The notes under the pieces were generated by a model. The model saw only the letters and a list, made by a program, of their open reading frames with translations, was not told the DNA's origin and did not search any database. Made by a program: the position numbers and the translations under genes. Of a DNA stretch of 37,083 nucleotides, positions 1-9,004 are shown one piece after another (within the stretch, counting starts at the first letter, position 1; each line of letters begins with the position of its first letter). The DNA is from Ruminococcus flavefaciens FD-1 (GTDB taxonomy: Bacteria; Bacillota; Clostridia; Oscillospirales; Ruminococcaceae), in the NCBI GenBank assembly GCA_000174895.1, contig ACOK01000083.1:1-37083 (forward strand), given 5' to 3'.

Positions 1-2732
1 CTGAATTGTACCTGCTGATTGCTTAGCCAGCTTACAATTGACACCCCTTTATAGACTACTGCTTTCGGTGTATGCTCTCCTTTGTGAGCTTCACTATATT
101 CCAAAACGATCTCATAGTTTTTCATCCATTTTTCCTGTAGCTTTTTCTGTCTGGAACTACTATCAGCATAGAACGGATAACCAATATCATCCAGTTTCTG
201 CATTTGTTCTTGTGTAAGTTTTCCGCTTTTGTATGCCCTGCGCTGATCACTTACCCAATAATACAGATCATATCCATTCCTGTCAATTGTACTTTTTGGA
301 ACAGAAGTCATATTGTGTTCTGTCAAATATGATTTTAAATCCTGATATCTTTCTTCCCATGAATCAACTGCTTCAAATGATATCCCCAGCTGTTGAAAAT
401 GAATGATATGCTTTTTAGCAAGTTTCCCGATTTTGTATTTGTATTTGCAATTCGAAAACCAGATGCCAAGATTATATCCGTCACTGCATACAACATTATT
501 TGTTATTGCTCCTATTCCATTTCCAGAAATGAAATCCTCAAGATGCTGAAAGCCTGTTGTATATGAATCATCGGCTTTTTTCTTTGCTGCATTATCCCAT
601 ACCATACCAATATCAGATAATTGCTTACTATGTTCTTCCGGCATTGCACCTGCTCTGTATTGGCTTTTCTGCTGACGTATCCATTTTCCAAGCTGAAAAT
701 CTCCTACACAGTAATCCTTTGGTATATCAAGATTACCATATTCTTTATAATAAGCCTTTGCAAGATCATATCGCTCGTTCCACTGCTGCTCATACAAAGT
801 TGCTCCATAGCGGAAACCTATTTCTTCAAGCTTTGTAAGCTGTTCAGAGGTAAGCTGCTTCTTACGCTTTCCTTCCGCAATAAGCTTCTGCTCATTTAGC
901 CACTTACCCAACCATACACCGTTAGATATATAGCCGTGAGGCATATTAAGATCACCGTGTTCTTCGTAATAATCTTTTGCAAGCTGATACTTCTCTTCCC
1001 AGGGATCTGTTTTTTCAAGCACGAAGCCTATGCTTCTGAGTTTTTCTATACGTTCATCGGAAAGCTTCCCGCTTGCATATATATCACGTTGATCACGTAT
1101 CCAGCTTCCGAGGTTGATTCCGTCTTCTGTCTTAAAACTACACTTCATTTCAAAAGTGCCGTATTTATCGTCACGAATACGCTTGTAAAGATACAGATAA
1201 TACATTGTATCAAAATGAAGCTTAGTTGTGGCAGCAATATTTTCAGTAAAGCTCGCAGTCCACACTTTATCATTTATAAACGGTATACAACAAACATATT
1301 TTGAAATGCTGTCGGAACTATTGATATCGCAGATATTTTTCATAATCGGATTGCATACATCGAAATACTCCCTTATCTTTCCCATTAGTCTCTTGTATAT
1401 CTGATTCTCATCTACGAGAGGAAAGTAAACATTAACTCTATTATCCCCTTCCAAGATGCGTTTTCTTCCGATAACTTGCTTGATTACCGAAATAGTCGTC
1501 TCGGGAACGACTATATTCCGAAGTTTCTCATCCTTGATATTTATGCCGTTGTAAATAACACTGGTGGCAATAAGCACTTTGAAATCGAACTTTTCATTTT
1601 TTAGCATACTGCTATAGATATCCTTTACCGCTGCACTTTTCTTATTATCGGAGTTTATAAAGACTGCTGTATTTTTACCGATAAGATTGTTAAGTTGCTC
1701 TGCGAGTTCATATCCGTCATTCTTGGAATTTACCAGTATCAGCCATTTATCATTATCGCTCCTGATGCGTTCAATCAGCGACTCATATCCGTTATATACG
1801 AATGGACTAATATACGAATAATCGGCTGGCAAATTAAGGAATGGAGCTTGTGCTGTGTTTATTATTATATTTTTAGTTACCAATGCTATATCATCCGGTT
1901 TCTTAGACATATCGTTAAACGTCAAAAATGTTGACTTCAACTGCTCGGTATAAAGTCTGCTTAAAAATCCGTTGTATTGAAGGAATAAGACAAGTTCCTC
2001 CATTGAAGCTGACATATATATCTTATTGGCTTTCGGAGCTATATTCTGCATGGGAAGAAGAGAGTTTATCACAAAATATATCTCTCTGTTAAAGGCACTA
2101 TCATCCAGAAAATAATGTGCTTCATCAAAAACAAGATACTCCGCATTTTGTATGTATTTTAGAAAATTCGTGTCGCACAACATAAGTTTCTTTGACGCTG
2201 CCTGATATGATATCAGCATGAATCTTCTTCCAGGCCCAAAAGTGACCATGTTTTCATTTTCAAAATCCGGATACATAAAAACTTGATTCCACTTCTCTCC
2301 GACAATACTCATTCTCTGCTGAGATAAAAGGGATGATCTGTTTTCAAATATAACAACATTTCCACAGCCATTATAATTATTCAGAAGCTGCTCCTTTATG
2401 AATGTATTCTTTCCTTTTCCTGTACCAGCCGAGATAAAATAGTTAACACCACAATGGTCGAATGAGAACAATCTCAACTTATTTAAATCCAGAACTGAAC
2501 CAACGTAATTCACATTTTTATTGCTGCTTTCGGGGAATAATGCAGCTTGATAACCGTGTACCCTTATGTCGTATTCCAGATATGTCTCGCCCTCCTGTAC
2601 ATCGAGCTGAGGATCTGTCTGAAGATTCTGTACAAACTGTTTAAGCCGACCCTCCAGAACAACATCTCCATTTTCATTCTTTACATAACAATTAAGATTA
2701 TGCAGCCTTGAGTTGATAATGTCATAGATCAT
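1..2732 (-). CDS. DEAD/DEAH-type helicase with HA-domain repeats (3' end outside window)
   Basis: The frame is open from the ATG at 2732-2730 to the left edge, giving at least 910 residues without a stop. The start follows an AGGAGG site at 2739-2744. A P-loop (SAGTGKGKNTF) lies near residue 97 and a DEAH box (VFDEAH) near residue 200. A C-terminal helicase region follows (motif-VI-like QVIGRKR near residue 425). From about residue 510 there are tandem units of roughly 65-75 residues with the pattern LGxWxxxQ...G.L...Q...L..IGF. Five are complete and a sixth (SWLSNQQVQF) is cut by the edge. This pattern is the helicase-associated (HA) domain, a small helical domain thought to bind nucleic acid. 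It is probably a cytoplasmic ATP-dependent helicase or translocase, often found in accessory DNA. The substrate is unknown. The P-loop is somewhat unusual (GTGKGKN rather than GxGKT). Other than a superfamily 2 helicase, I see no alternative. Confidence 0.85.
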   Translation of the reverse strand, partial: MIYDIINSRLHNLNCYVKNENGDVVLEGRLKQFVQNLQTDPQLDVQEGETYLEYDIRVHGYQAALFPESSNKNVNYVGSVLDLNKLRLFSFDHCGVNYFISAGTGKGKNTFIKEQLLNNYNGCGNVVIFENRSSLLSQQRMSIVGEKWNQVFMYPDFENENMVTFGPGRRFMLISYQAASKKLMLCDTNFLKYIQNAEYLVFDEAHYFLDDSAFNREIYFVINSLLPMQNIAPKANKIYMSASMEELVLFLQYNGFLSRLYTEQLKSTFLTFNDMSKKPDDIALVTKNIIINTAQAPFLNLPADYSYISPFVYNGYESLIERIRSDNDKWLILVNSKNDGYELAEQLNNLIGKNTAVFINSDNKKSAAVKDIYSSMLKNEKFDFKVLIATSVIYNGINIKDEKLRNIVVPETTISVIKQVIGRKRILEGDNRVNVYFPLVDENQIYKRLMGKIREYFDVCNPIMKNICDINSSDSISKYVCCIPFINDKVWTASFTENIAATTKLHFDTMYYLYLYKRIRDDKYGTFEMKCSFKTEDGINLGSWIRDQRDIYASGKLSDERIEKLRSIGFVLEKTDPWEEKYQLAKDYYEEHGDLNMPHGYISNGVWLGKWLNEQKLIAEGKRKKQLTSEQLTKLEEIGFRYGATLYEQQWNERYDLAKAYYKEYGNLDIPKDYCVGDFQLGKWIRQQKSQYRAGAMPEEHSKQLSDIGMVWDNAAKKKADDSYTTGFQHLEDFISGNGIGAITNNVVCSDGYNLGIWFSNCKYKYKIGKLAKKHIIHFQQLGISFEAVDSWEERYQDLKSYLTEHNMTSVPKSTIDRNGYDLYYWVSDQRRAYKSGKLTQEQMQKLDDIGYPFYADSSSRQKKLQEKWMKNYEIVLEYSEAHKGEHTPKAVVYKGVSIVSWLSNQQVQF

Positions 2733-2840
2733 AATTATTTCCTCCTGTTTGTTTTTCAGAAATTAAACTCTTGTTCATTTCTGTTGACTACAGTATACCA
2801 AAAATAATTATGACTTCTGTAAAAACTGTTTTCACACAAC

Positions 2841-2871
2841 AAAAAAACGAGATGCCGTTAGCTGACATCCC
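2841..2871 (-). terminator. Rho-independent terminator after the DUF4241-like gene
   Basis: Read on the minus strand, GGGATGTC and GGCATCTC form an 8-bp stem with two G-U pairs and a 7-nt loop, followed by a run of seven T. It sits 15-45 bases past the stop of the gene ending at 2886 and separates that operon from the helicase gene. Confidence 0.75.
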
Positions 2872-2885
2872 ATTTTTGATATTGC

Positions 2886-3917
2886 TTATTCTTCTCTATC
2901 ATCTATTTCAAATGTACCGTCCTTATTTCCGAAATATGCAGTGCCTGCAGGTGAATGAAGCAGAGGTATGATATTCGGGAAACGCTTTGCAAGACCGTGA
3001 GTGCTGTACAAACAGAAATTATCCGCATTATCCCAGTATTCATCATTTTCGTCATAACCGTAGAAAACCCAGCCGTTATATGTTCCTTTTTCAGACTCCT
3101 CACGGCACATATACGCTATTTCTCCGCCATCTGCTATATGATTCGTAACGATACATGCTTCAATACCGTCCCATACTTCAAGATATTCCTTATTCGCTTC
3201 ATCAAGTAGATCAGCATTGATAAGCGGAACAGTGACTTCACATATCTCTCCGTTCTTGTCAATGCCCCAAAATACCTGATAAAAGCCGTCACCAAAACCT
3301 GTTGAATTTATAACCACTCTGTGACCTGTTTCGGGAATGCTCCATTCGATGAAATCTCCTCCGCCTCTCTGATACTGCGGTAATTTCTCATAGCTTTCAT
3401 TAAAGATAGCGGCAAAATAATCATCATAATGATTCTTATCAGGATTCTCTTCATGCCATTTTTGCAGGAATTCCGAATACTCCTCCATAACAGAAACATC
3501 CATAAATCCCATTACTCCTGCATCTACGGGGAAACCTGTCATATCGCCGTCACTGCAGTGAAAAGCCGTAGTTTCATGGGTAGGCTCTGCAAGCTCATAT
3601 TTTACAGCTTCTTCATTGCTCAGTTTTATTCTTGCGGCTGTTATCCTGACTGTATCAAGCTTAGTTGTTATGAATGCAAGTTCCACAGGATAAGAACCGG
3701 GGTTTACCGTTTTATTAAGCTCAGGGCTGTATTCGAGAGTTCCCATATATGCAAGGGCATCGCCTATTCTTATCCTGCCTGTCGGCAGATCAACTGTTCC
3801 GACAATAAGATGCTCTCTCGTTTCAGTCTTCGTAAATGTACGTTTCATAAGTTCTGCATCAAGTTCAAACTGACTGATAAACTTCGTGTTAGCCTCAAAA
3901 ACTTTCTGTATATCCAT
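2886..3917 (-). CDS. DUF4241-like protein of unknown function
   Basis: This 343-residue protein probably starts at the ATG at 3917, which has a CAGGAG site 8 bases upstream. An upstream ATG at 4037 would overlap the kinase gene and lacks a good ribosome site. The centre carries GFPVDAGVMGFMD and the C-terminal half GDGFYQVFWGID, which resemble the DUF4241 family (aspartate/glycine-rich core, no known function). There is no signal peptide or membrane segment. It is the last gene of the four-gene minus-strand operon, 22 bases after the kinase-STAND gene, and a terminator follows. The family assignment rests on remembered motif pattern only. I infer nothing about its activity beyond its link to the operon. 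Confidence 0.65.
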   Translation of the reverse strand: MDIQKVFEANTKFISQFELDAELMKRTFTKTETREHLIVGTVDLPTGRIRIGDALAYMGTLEYSPELNKTVNPGSYPVELAFITTKLDTVRITAARIKLSNEEAVKYELAEPTHETTAFHCSDGDMTGFPVDAGVMGFMDVSVMEEYSEFLQKWHEENPDKNHYDDYFAAIFNESYEKLPQYQRGGGDFIEWSIPETGHRVVINSTGFGDGFYQVFWGIDKNGEICEVTVPLINADLLDEANKEYLEVWDGIEACIVTNHIADGGEIAYMCREESEKGTYNGWVFYGYDENDEYWDNADNFCLYSTHGLAKRFPNIIPLLHSPAGTAYFGNKDGTFEIDDREE

Positions 3918-3939
3918 ATTTATACTCCTGTCTTTATAA

Positions 3940-6900
3940 TTACGATTCAAAATTACATTGTATCGCCGCATTATACTTATTTCTGTAAAATGCAGCTCTG
4001 TCATAATCCCCTGCATCAAGGTAAAACTCCTCTGCATCCTTTAATTCATGAAGCAGGCGTCTTCCTTTTGAGGTGCTGAGTTTCTGCATATTTTCAAGGA
4101 ACGATATGCTCTTTTCCAGCCACTCGATATAGCCTTTATTTCCCCCGGATTCCCTGCAATTCTCCGAAATGACTATACATATATCAGCTTTATCCTTATC
4201 AGGTGCTACTTCAAGGCATTTAAGTGCTGTTTCATGTACCTTATCATAATTATTTCTTATACGATAAAAAGACATCATCTCTTTAAGGCTTTCGTAATAC
4301 TGATAATTATCCCCCTTGAAACTGCTGATATCTGTATCAAGTTTTTCCGTAAGCTCAGATGCTTTTTCTGCATCACCAATTTCTTCATACTCTTTTATGC
4401 ATTTCAACCTTATGCTGACAGCTTCACTGAAACTATGTACCGCTTTTGTCTGCCTTTCATAAACTGCATTGAAATTTATCCCATGTTTATCACCTGTCAG
4501 TTCTGCAAGCTGCATTTGCATAAGTGCAGTTCTGTGATCATCAATGCCATAAAATTCAGTACTCAGTTGGATTGCTTTTCTGTAAAGCTCTGCCGAGTTT
4601 TCATATTCAGCTCTAAAATATAAATGTACTATTTTATGATCATCTGCTGTTTTGATCACAGAAAACATATCACAGTATTCCTTATATATTTTCTCCGTAA
4701 CTGAATCAATATCCGCAAGAGCTGCGAAATAGAAAAGATAAAGCTCCCTGTTCTCCCCTTCCAATGTACGTGCATAATCATAGCAGTCCGCTGAAAGGGC
4801 ATTTTCACAAAGACGCAATTCATCGTCAAGCATAGAAGTGATGGTTTTCTCAGCTTTCAGTTTAGCCTGCCCGTCGAACAAATATCTCGCTTTGAGAACA
4901 TACACACTTGCAAGCTGAGCAGGCGTATCAATATGATTATTTGAATTCAATCTGCACTGCCAGTATTTTTCTGCTCTGTCGAGATATTTGCGTATATCAA
5001 GACTTTTGCCTGACTCAATACTGATACGAGCTATCTCAAGGCAATTGTAGTCATTCTTCTCGGATTCAAGCAATGCTATAGCCGCATTGTATCTTTTCAG
5101 ACTTTTCATTAATCCGACGAGTTGAATAGTAAGATAAGGATCAAGCGGCTTTTTCGTCAGCTTGAATTTAGCATAAATCTTGCCTGCAAGCAGAAGTGCT
5201 CCTGCCGTATTACCATCAGCGATCATAGCCTCAAGCTGATCTGACTGCCGTTCCTGTTCTGTCTTTTCCAGCACCCTGTCTTTGTATATTATCATGACCT
5301 CTCTCCCTGCAAGTTCACGATATCTGAGTGCCTTAGTTTCGCTGTATATAGGCGAAGTGCAATCAGAATAAATATCATATAACTGCTCTGCTGCATACTT
5401 CTTTTCAATATCATCGGCAGCCTTTTTAAATGCTGCTTCAAAGAGTTCAGCCGTTATTTTCCACAGAGTTCTCTTATCATGTGCATTTGAAAGCATAGTG
5501 CTGTAAGTAATATTACGAGCCGCTTTAGCATACGCAATGCAAAACAGATAGTTTGGGTTGCTATTCATACAATTTCTGAAAGCCATATTCAATTCAGCAA
5601 GTGCTTCACTTGTATTATCGCTGTTACCATATCCCAGTTTCTTCACTGCATAATACACTGCAAAAACAGACGGAATTATTGGTGCATTCAAATTTCTATA
5701 TATATTCTCGGAACGCATAATATGTTTATTTGCAGCACTGTTTCTTCTACCGATATACGAAAGTCCCATAACCATTTCAAGTTCTGCAAGTTCGTAACTA
5801 TCTATCCTTATCTTTGCTGCGGCATTTTCGCATATTCCGAGAGTATAGTTTCTTGCTTCATTTGACATAATGGCAGTTTTAGAAAGCGCTGTTTTCAATG
5901 TCAATAACAGCTTTTCAGTTATATCACTCTTATTCTGCAAATGTAACAACGCTCTGTCAGCAATCAGCGGATGCAATGAAACAATGTCAAAGTCCGTATC
6001 ATACTGAACCCAGCCTTTATAAACCAGATCATTCAGCGTCTGAGATCTGATAAAATCACACCACTTAAAAAGTATATTTTTCCTCAACGAGTTTATAATG
6101 ATAAGTGCAATACCGTATAAACAGTCTTCTTCCTCGTCGCTGAACGAAAACATATCAAAAAGCACATCTATATGCTGTTCAATGCTATCAGCCTTTGGTA
6201 TATAGTCCTTGACCTGCCGTAATTTGTCCCTTTCGATCTCTGACACTGCCGCTCCGGAAAGTTTTTCAAGCACTTTCTCAGGCTCAATCTCAGGATTTCT
6301 CAGAAGTTTAGCAATCAGTTCGACAGTCATAGCATGATTGCCTATAAAGAACAGTAACCGTCTGACAATGTCCCTTTGAGCGTCAGAAAACGGTCTTTTA
6401 CAGTAATGATAAAACAGTTCATCAGCTTCACTAAGTCCGCCTATTTCAAGGCTGGATACCGGCATATCATTATGCTTAATTCGTGAAGTGATGATCATTT
6501 TGCATGGCAGATCAAGCCATTCATTCAGTGGTTCGTTACTGTCATAATTATCAATTACTATCAGCACCCGCTCATTGCATAACTCATGTAATACCGCCAT
6601 TTTGTCTGCATCTGACGACAAATTTTTTATTGGCACATCTTCAATAATCTGACCTGCGTTACCTGCATATCTGAGAAAAATAACAGTATCAAACTTATGA
6701 TTGTTTTGAGCAGCATAATTGATAGCTGTTGTACTTTTTCCGATGCCTCCCACACCTGTCAGAATGACTTTGCCATTATGTGAAAGAGCCTTATCTATAC
6801 CCTGCATTTCCTTTTCTCGTCCAACAAAAAACGTTGAAGGTGATGCAAAGTCAGATTCAAGAAATGGTACTTTTATCTCCGATAAGCTATACAATTTCTG

Positions 6901-7797
6901 CAATGCATCTATGATCTCATCATCGCTGTCGAAACGATCTGAGGGTAAAGACGAAAGTGTTTTATGGAAAAAAGCTGTTAGCTCATTCAGGAAATCATCG
7001 CTGATTTTGTTGAGTAAACCGCAATCTGTGCTAAAACTCCATTTCGAATCAGATCGCTGATCAAGAGCATTCGGAACTCTTCTCATCACATAGCTGAAAA
7101 GTATGCATCCCAGCGAAAAGTGATCTGTCTTATCGGAAACACTATCATATCTGCATTTTTTTAGTTCTGGAGCAGCATATTTGGGTGAATAGGAAAGCTG
7201 TACATTTCCGGCAGCTAAACCATCTTTTTTCACCATGCTGTCAAAGTCAAAGAGCAGTACTTTTTCTGAACCGTCAGTATTTCTGACAGTAAAAATATTA
7301 TCCGGTTTCAGATCAAGATAGATATATCCTGCACCATGATACTTCTTCAAGGCCGTTGCTGTCTGCATAAGTACTGCAAGAATTAGTCGGATATTGTTGT
7401 AATTTCTTGCACTCATTGTTTTGCCGTTATAGAAATCAAGTACGCTGTATATCGTACCGTTTGCATATGATATATCACGAAGTGCTGCAATATCATTCAC
7501 ATTTATTTCGCTGCTTCTGAGCTTAGACTGTAACTTCACACCTTCAAGGAACCGCTTCTGATACTTTGTTTTCCCTGCTTCATCATTAAAAATCAGCATT
7601 TTATCTTCACGGGTTGTTTTCACATCTGACGGATAGAATTCTTTGATCCTGACTGTATGCACTTCATTCATACTATCCCGATACCCAGCATTATAAACAA
7701 GGCAGCTTCCGCCTGAACTGTAAAACTCTGTAATGCTGTATTTTATACCGTCAAGCTCAATTATAGTTCCATTTTCAAGCGGTCTTCGTGCGTCCAT
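3940..7797 (-). CDS. Ser/Thr protein kinase - STAND (NB-ARC-like) NTPase - TPR protein
   Basis: This is a 1285-residue multidomain signalling protein. Residues ~15-300 are an eukaryotic-like kinase: glycine loop GGSCLVY (29-35), catalytic Lys in VRIKEF (52), LDLKPDN (161-167, replacing HRDLKPEN), DFD in place of DFG (184-186) and AAPEL (208-212). The key Lys, Asp, Asn and Asp are present, so it is probably active. Residues ~330-600 are a STAND/NB-ARC-type NTPase with P-loop GVGGIGKST (348-356), Walker B IVIDNYD (413-419) and IITSR (435-439), followed by a winged-helix-like part with HPLI. The rest is helical TPR-like repeats. There is no membrane segment. The start has AAAGGAG 7 bases upstream, inside the end of the preceding gene (3-base gap), so translation is probably coupled. 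Such proteins usually sense a ligand with the TPRs and oligomerise. A role in defence or stress signalling is inference. Confidence 0.88.
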   Translation of the reverse strand: MDARRPLENGTIIELDGIKYSITEFYSSGGSCLVYNAGYRDSMNEVHTVRIKEFYPSDVKTTREDKMLIFNDEAGKTKYQKRFLEGVKLQSKLRSSEINVNDIAALRDISYANGTIYSVLDFYNGKTMSARNYNNIRLILAVLMQTATALKKYHGAGYIYLDLKPDNIFTVRNTDGSEKVLLFDFDSMVKKDGLAAGNVQLSYSPKYAAPELKKCRYDSVSDKTDHFSLGCILFSYVMRRVPNALDQRSDSKWSFSTDCGLLNKISDDFLNELTAFFHKTLSSLPSDRFDSDDEIIDALQKLYSLSEIKVPFLESDFASPSTFFVGREKEMQGIDKALSHNGKVILTGVGGIGKSTTAINYAAQNNHKFDTVIFLRYAGNAGQIIEDVPIKNLSSDADKMAVLHELCNERVLIVIDNYDSNEPLNEWLDLPCKMIITSRIKHNDMPVSSLEIGGLSEADELFYHYCKRPFSDAQRDIVRRLLFFIGNHAMTVELIAKLLRNPEIEPEKVLEKLSGAAVSEIERDKLRQVKDYIPKADSIEQHIDVLFDMFSFSDEEEDCLYGIALIIINSLRKNILFKWCDFIRSQTLNDLVYKGWVQYDTDFDIVSLHPLIADRALLHLQNKSDITEKLLLTLKTALSKTAIMSNEARNYTLGICENAAAKIRIDSYELAELEMVMGLSYIGRRNSAANKHIMRSENIYRNLNAPIIPSVFAVYYAVKKLGYGNSDNTSEALAELNMAFRNCMNSNPNYLFCIAYAKAARNITYSTMLSNAHDKRTLWKITAELFEAAFKKAADDIEKKYAAEQLYDIYSDCTSPIYSETKALRYRELAGREVMIIYKDRVLEKTEQERQSDQLEAMIADGNTAGALLLAGKIYAKFKLTKKPLDPYLTIQLVGLMKSLKRYNAAIALLESEKNDYNCLEIARISIESGKSLDIRKYLDRAEKYWQCRLNSNNHIDTPAQLASVYVLKARYLFDGQAKLKAEKTITSMLDDELRLCENALSADCYDYARTLEGENRELYLFYFAALADIDSVTEKIYKEYCDMFSVIKTADDHKIVHLYFRAEYENSAELYRKAIQLSTEFYGIDDHRTALMQMQLAELTGDKHGINFNAVYERQTKAVHSFSEAVSIRLKCIKEYEEIGDAEKASELTEKLDTDISSFKGDNYQYYESLKEMMSFYRIRNNYDKVHETALKCLEVAPDKDKADICIVISENCRESGGNKGYIEWLEKSISFLENMQKLSTSKGRRLLHELKDAEEFYLDAGDYDRAAFYRNKYNAAIQCNFES

Positions 7798-7799
7798 AG

Positions 7800-8972
7800 T
7801 TATTCTCCTTTAACGAACGTAAAGCCATAATCAGAATAATCTTCATCTGTTATTATAAGTATATCCGCCGATAGTTTCAGCAATTCCGGAAAAAGCTCAT
7901 CGTTATCAACGTCACAGTTTTCAATGATAATAAGTGTTGGATAACCACATATATCCTTTAGTTTCTGCATTTTATCACCGTTGCCCGATGCAAACTCCAA
8001 CGCATCAAGCATTGATCTTATCCCGTTTTCAGCGTTCCCTTCTGAAATATGAACGTATTTGCCACCTCTGTTATATGCAAACCATAAAACCTCATTTTTC
8101 AAACTGCTGCTTATGAACTGAATATGACAGCCGCCTGTAAAGCCTTCTCTTATTTTATCGAAAAGGATGCCTTTCTTAATTTTTGAATCAGGAACTTTTC
8201 TGATGAGATAGTCCTCATTTTTATCAAGCTGAACACGTATTTCTTTGCATAACTCAGCGGCCTTTTCCCAGTCATTTATCGATCTTCTTACAGGCAATAA
8301 TGTATGCAATAATTGTATCACCATGCGCCTGCATACAGGGTGAACTTTATTGCTGTACAAATCTTCAAAGCCATGCACTTTATCACGAAAAGTAAAGCTT
8401 TTTCCGAATACAGTATCTGTTATACAAGATGCTATGTATTCCCTTAACTGAGGCGTTAAGTATTCATTATTGTCAAGAAAAAGATAATGTAAAGTGCTTG
8501 TATTGTCAGGTTCAAAGATAATGCACTCAGGTGGGATACCTATATCTTCTCGTGTTATTTTTACAATGGCAGAATTAGCAGACATCAGCGAACTCAGTGC
8601 ATGAAAGAACAATTTTATTTCTTTGATCTTATCAAGAGTTATGCCCTCATAATAAGAATACTCCGCAGAGCATATACCGTCTTTTAACGAAATATCGTGA
8701 AAGTCAGGAAGTTTATATGATAAATCTTCGTTTTCACGAAGCTGTGATATCAATTTGATCTTACTCAAAAATTTGTCCATATCACTCTTATAAAGTCTTT
8801 TTAAACCGTCAGGAATATTGTAAGGAACAGTCCTGTGATCGTGGTTTGTTATAAGATCAACAGGTGCAAATCTTATGCAGAATACAAGTTCATTAGTACT
8901 GCTGTTATTGGCTCTCAGATGTTTTTCGATACAATACGGCACATTCATGGAAGGAGATACTATCTCTTTCAT
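7800..8972 (-). CDS. Pseudokinase with degenerate NTPase domain, paralogue of its neighbour
   Basis: This is a 390-residue protein. I chose the ATG at 8972 because AAAGGAG lies 5 bases upstream; the longer frame starts at a TTG overlapping the previous stop with poor spacing. Its first half follows the neighbouring kinase segment by segment: FLSKIKLISQLR matches FLEGVKLQSKLR, FHDISLKDG matches LRDISYANG, and YSYYEGITLD matches SVLDFYNGKTMS. However, the catalytic Lys, the LDLKPDN loop (here REDIGIPPEC) and the DFD motif (here LDNNE) are lost. The C-terminal part matches the STAND core (LIIIENCD for LIVIDNYD, ILIITDED for MIITSR) but has no P-loop. It is therefore predicted to be catalytically dead, perhaps a scaffold, sensor or inhibitor of the active kinase. 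The homology is read by eye. Confidence 0.75.
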   Translation of the reverse strand: MKEIVSPSMNVPYCIEKHLRANNSSTNELVFCIRFAPVDLITNHDHRTVPYNIPDGLKRLYKSDMDKFLSKIKLISQLRENEDLSYKLPDFHDISLKDGICSAEYSYYEGITLDKIKEIKLFFHALSSLMSANSAIVKITREDIGIPPECIIFEPDNTSTLHYLFLDNNEYLTPQLREYIASCITDTVFGKSFTFRDKVHGFEDLYSNKVHPVCRRMVIQLLHTLLPVRRSINDWEKAAELCKEIRVQLDKNEDYLIRKVPDSKIKKGILFDKIREGFTGGCHIQFISSSLKNEVLWFAYNRGGKYVHISEGNAENGIRSMLDALEFASGNGDKMQKLKDICGYPTLIIIENCDVDNDELFPELLKLSADILIITDEDYSDYGFTFVKGE

Positions 8973-9004
8973 TTTTACTCCTTTCCTCTCGAAAACAGAA
9001 GTTT

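Noticed and set aside
557..1934. Plus-strand frames opposite the helicase
   Set aside because: The minus strand carries an uninterrupted helicase frame with recognisable motifs.
3429..4623. Plus-strand frames opposite the kinase and DUF4241-like genes
   Set aside because: Antisense shadows with Cys/Ile-rich composition and no ribosome sites.
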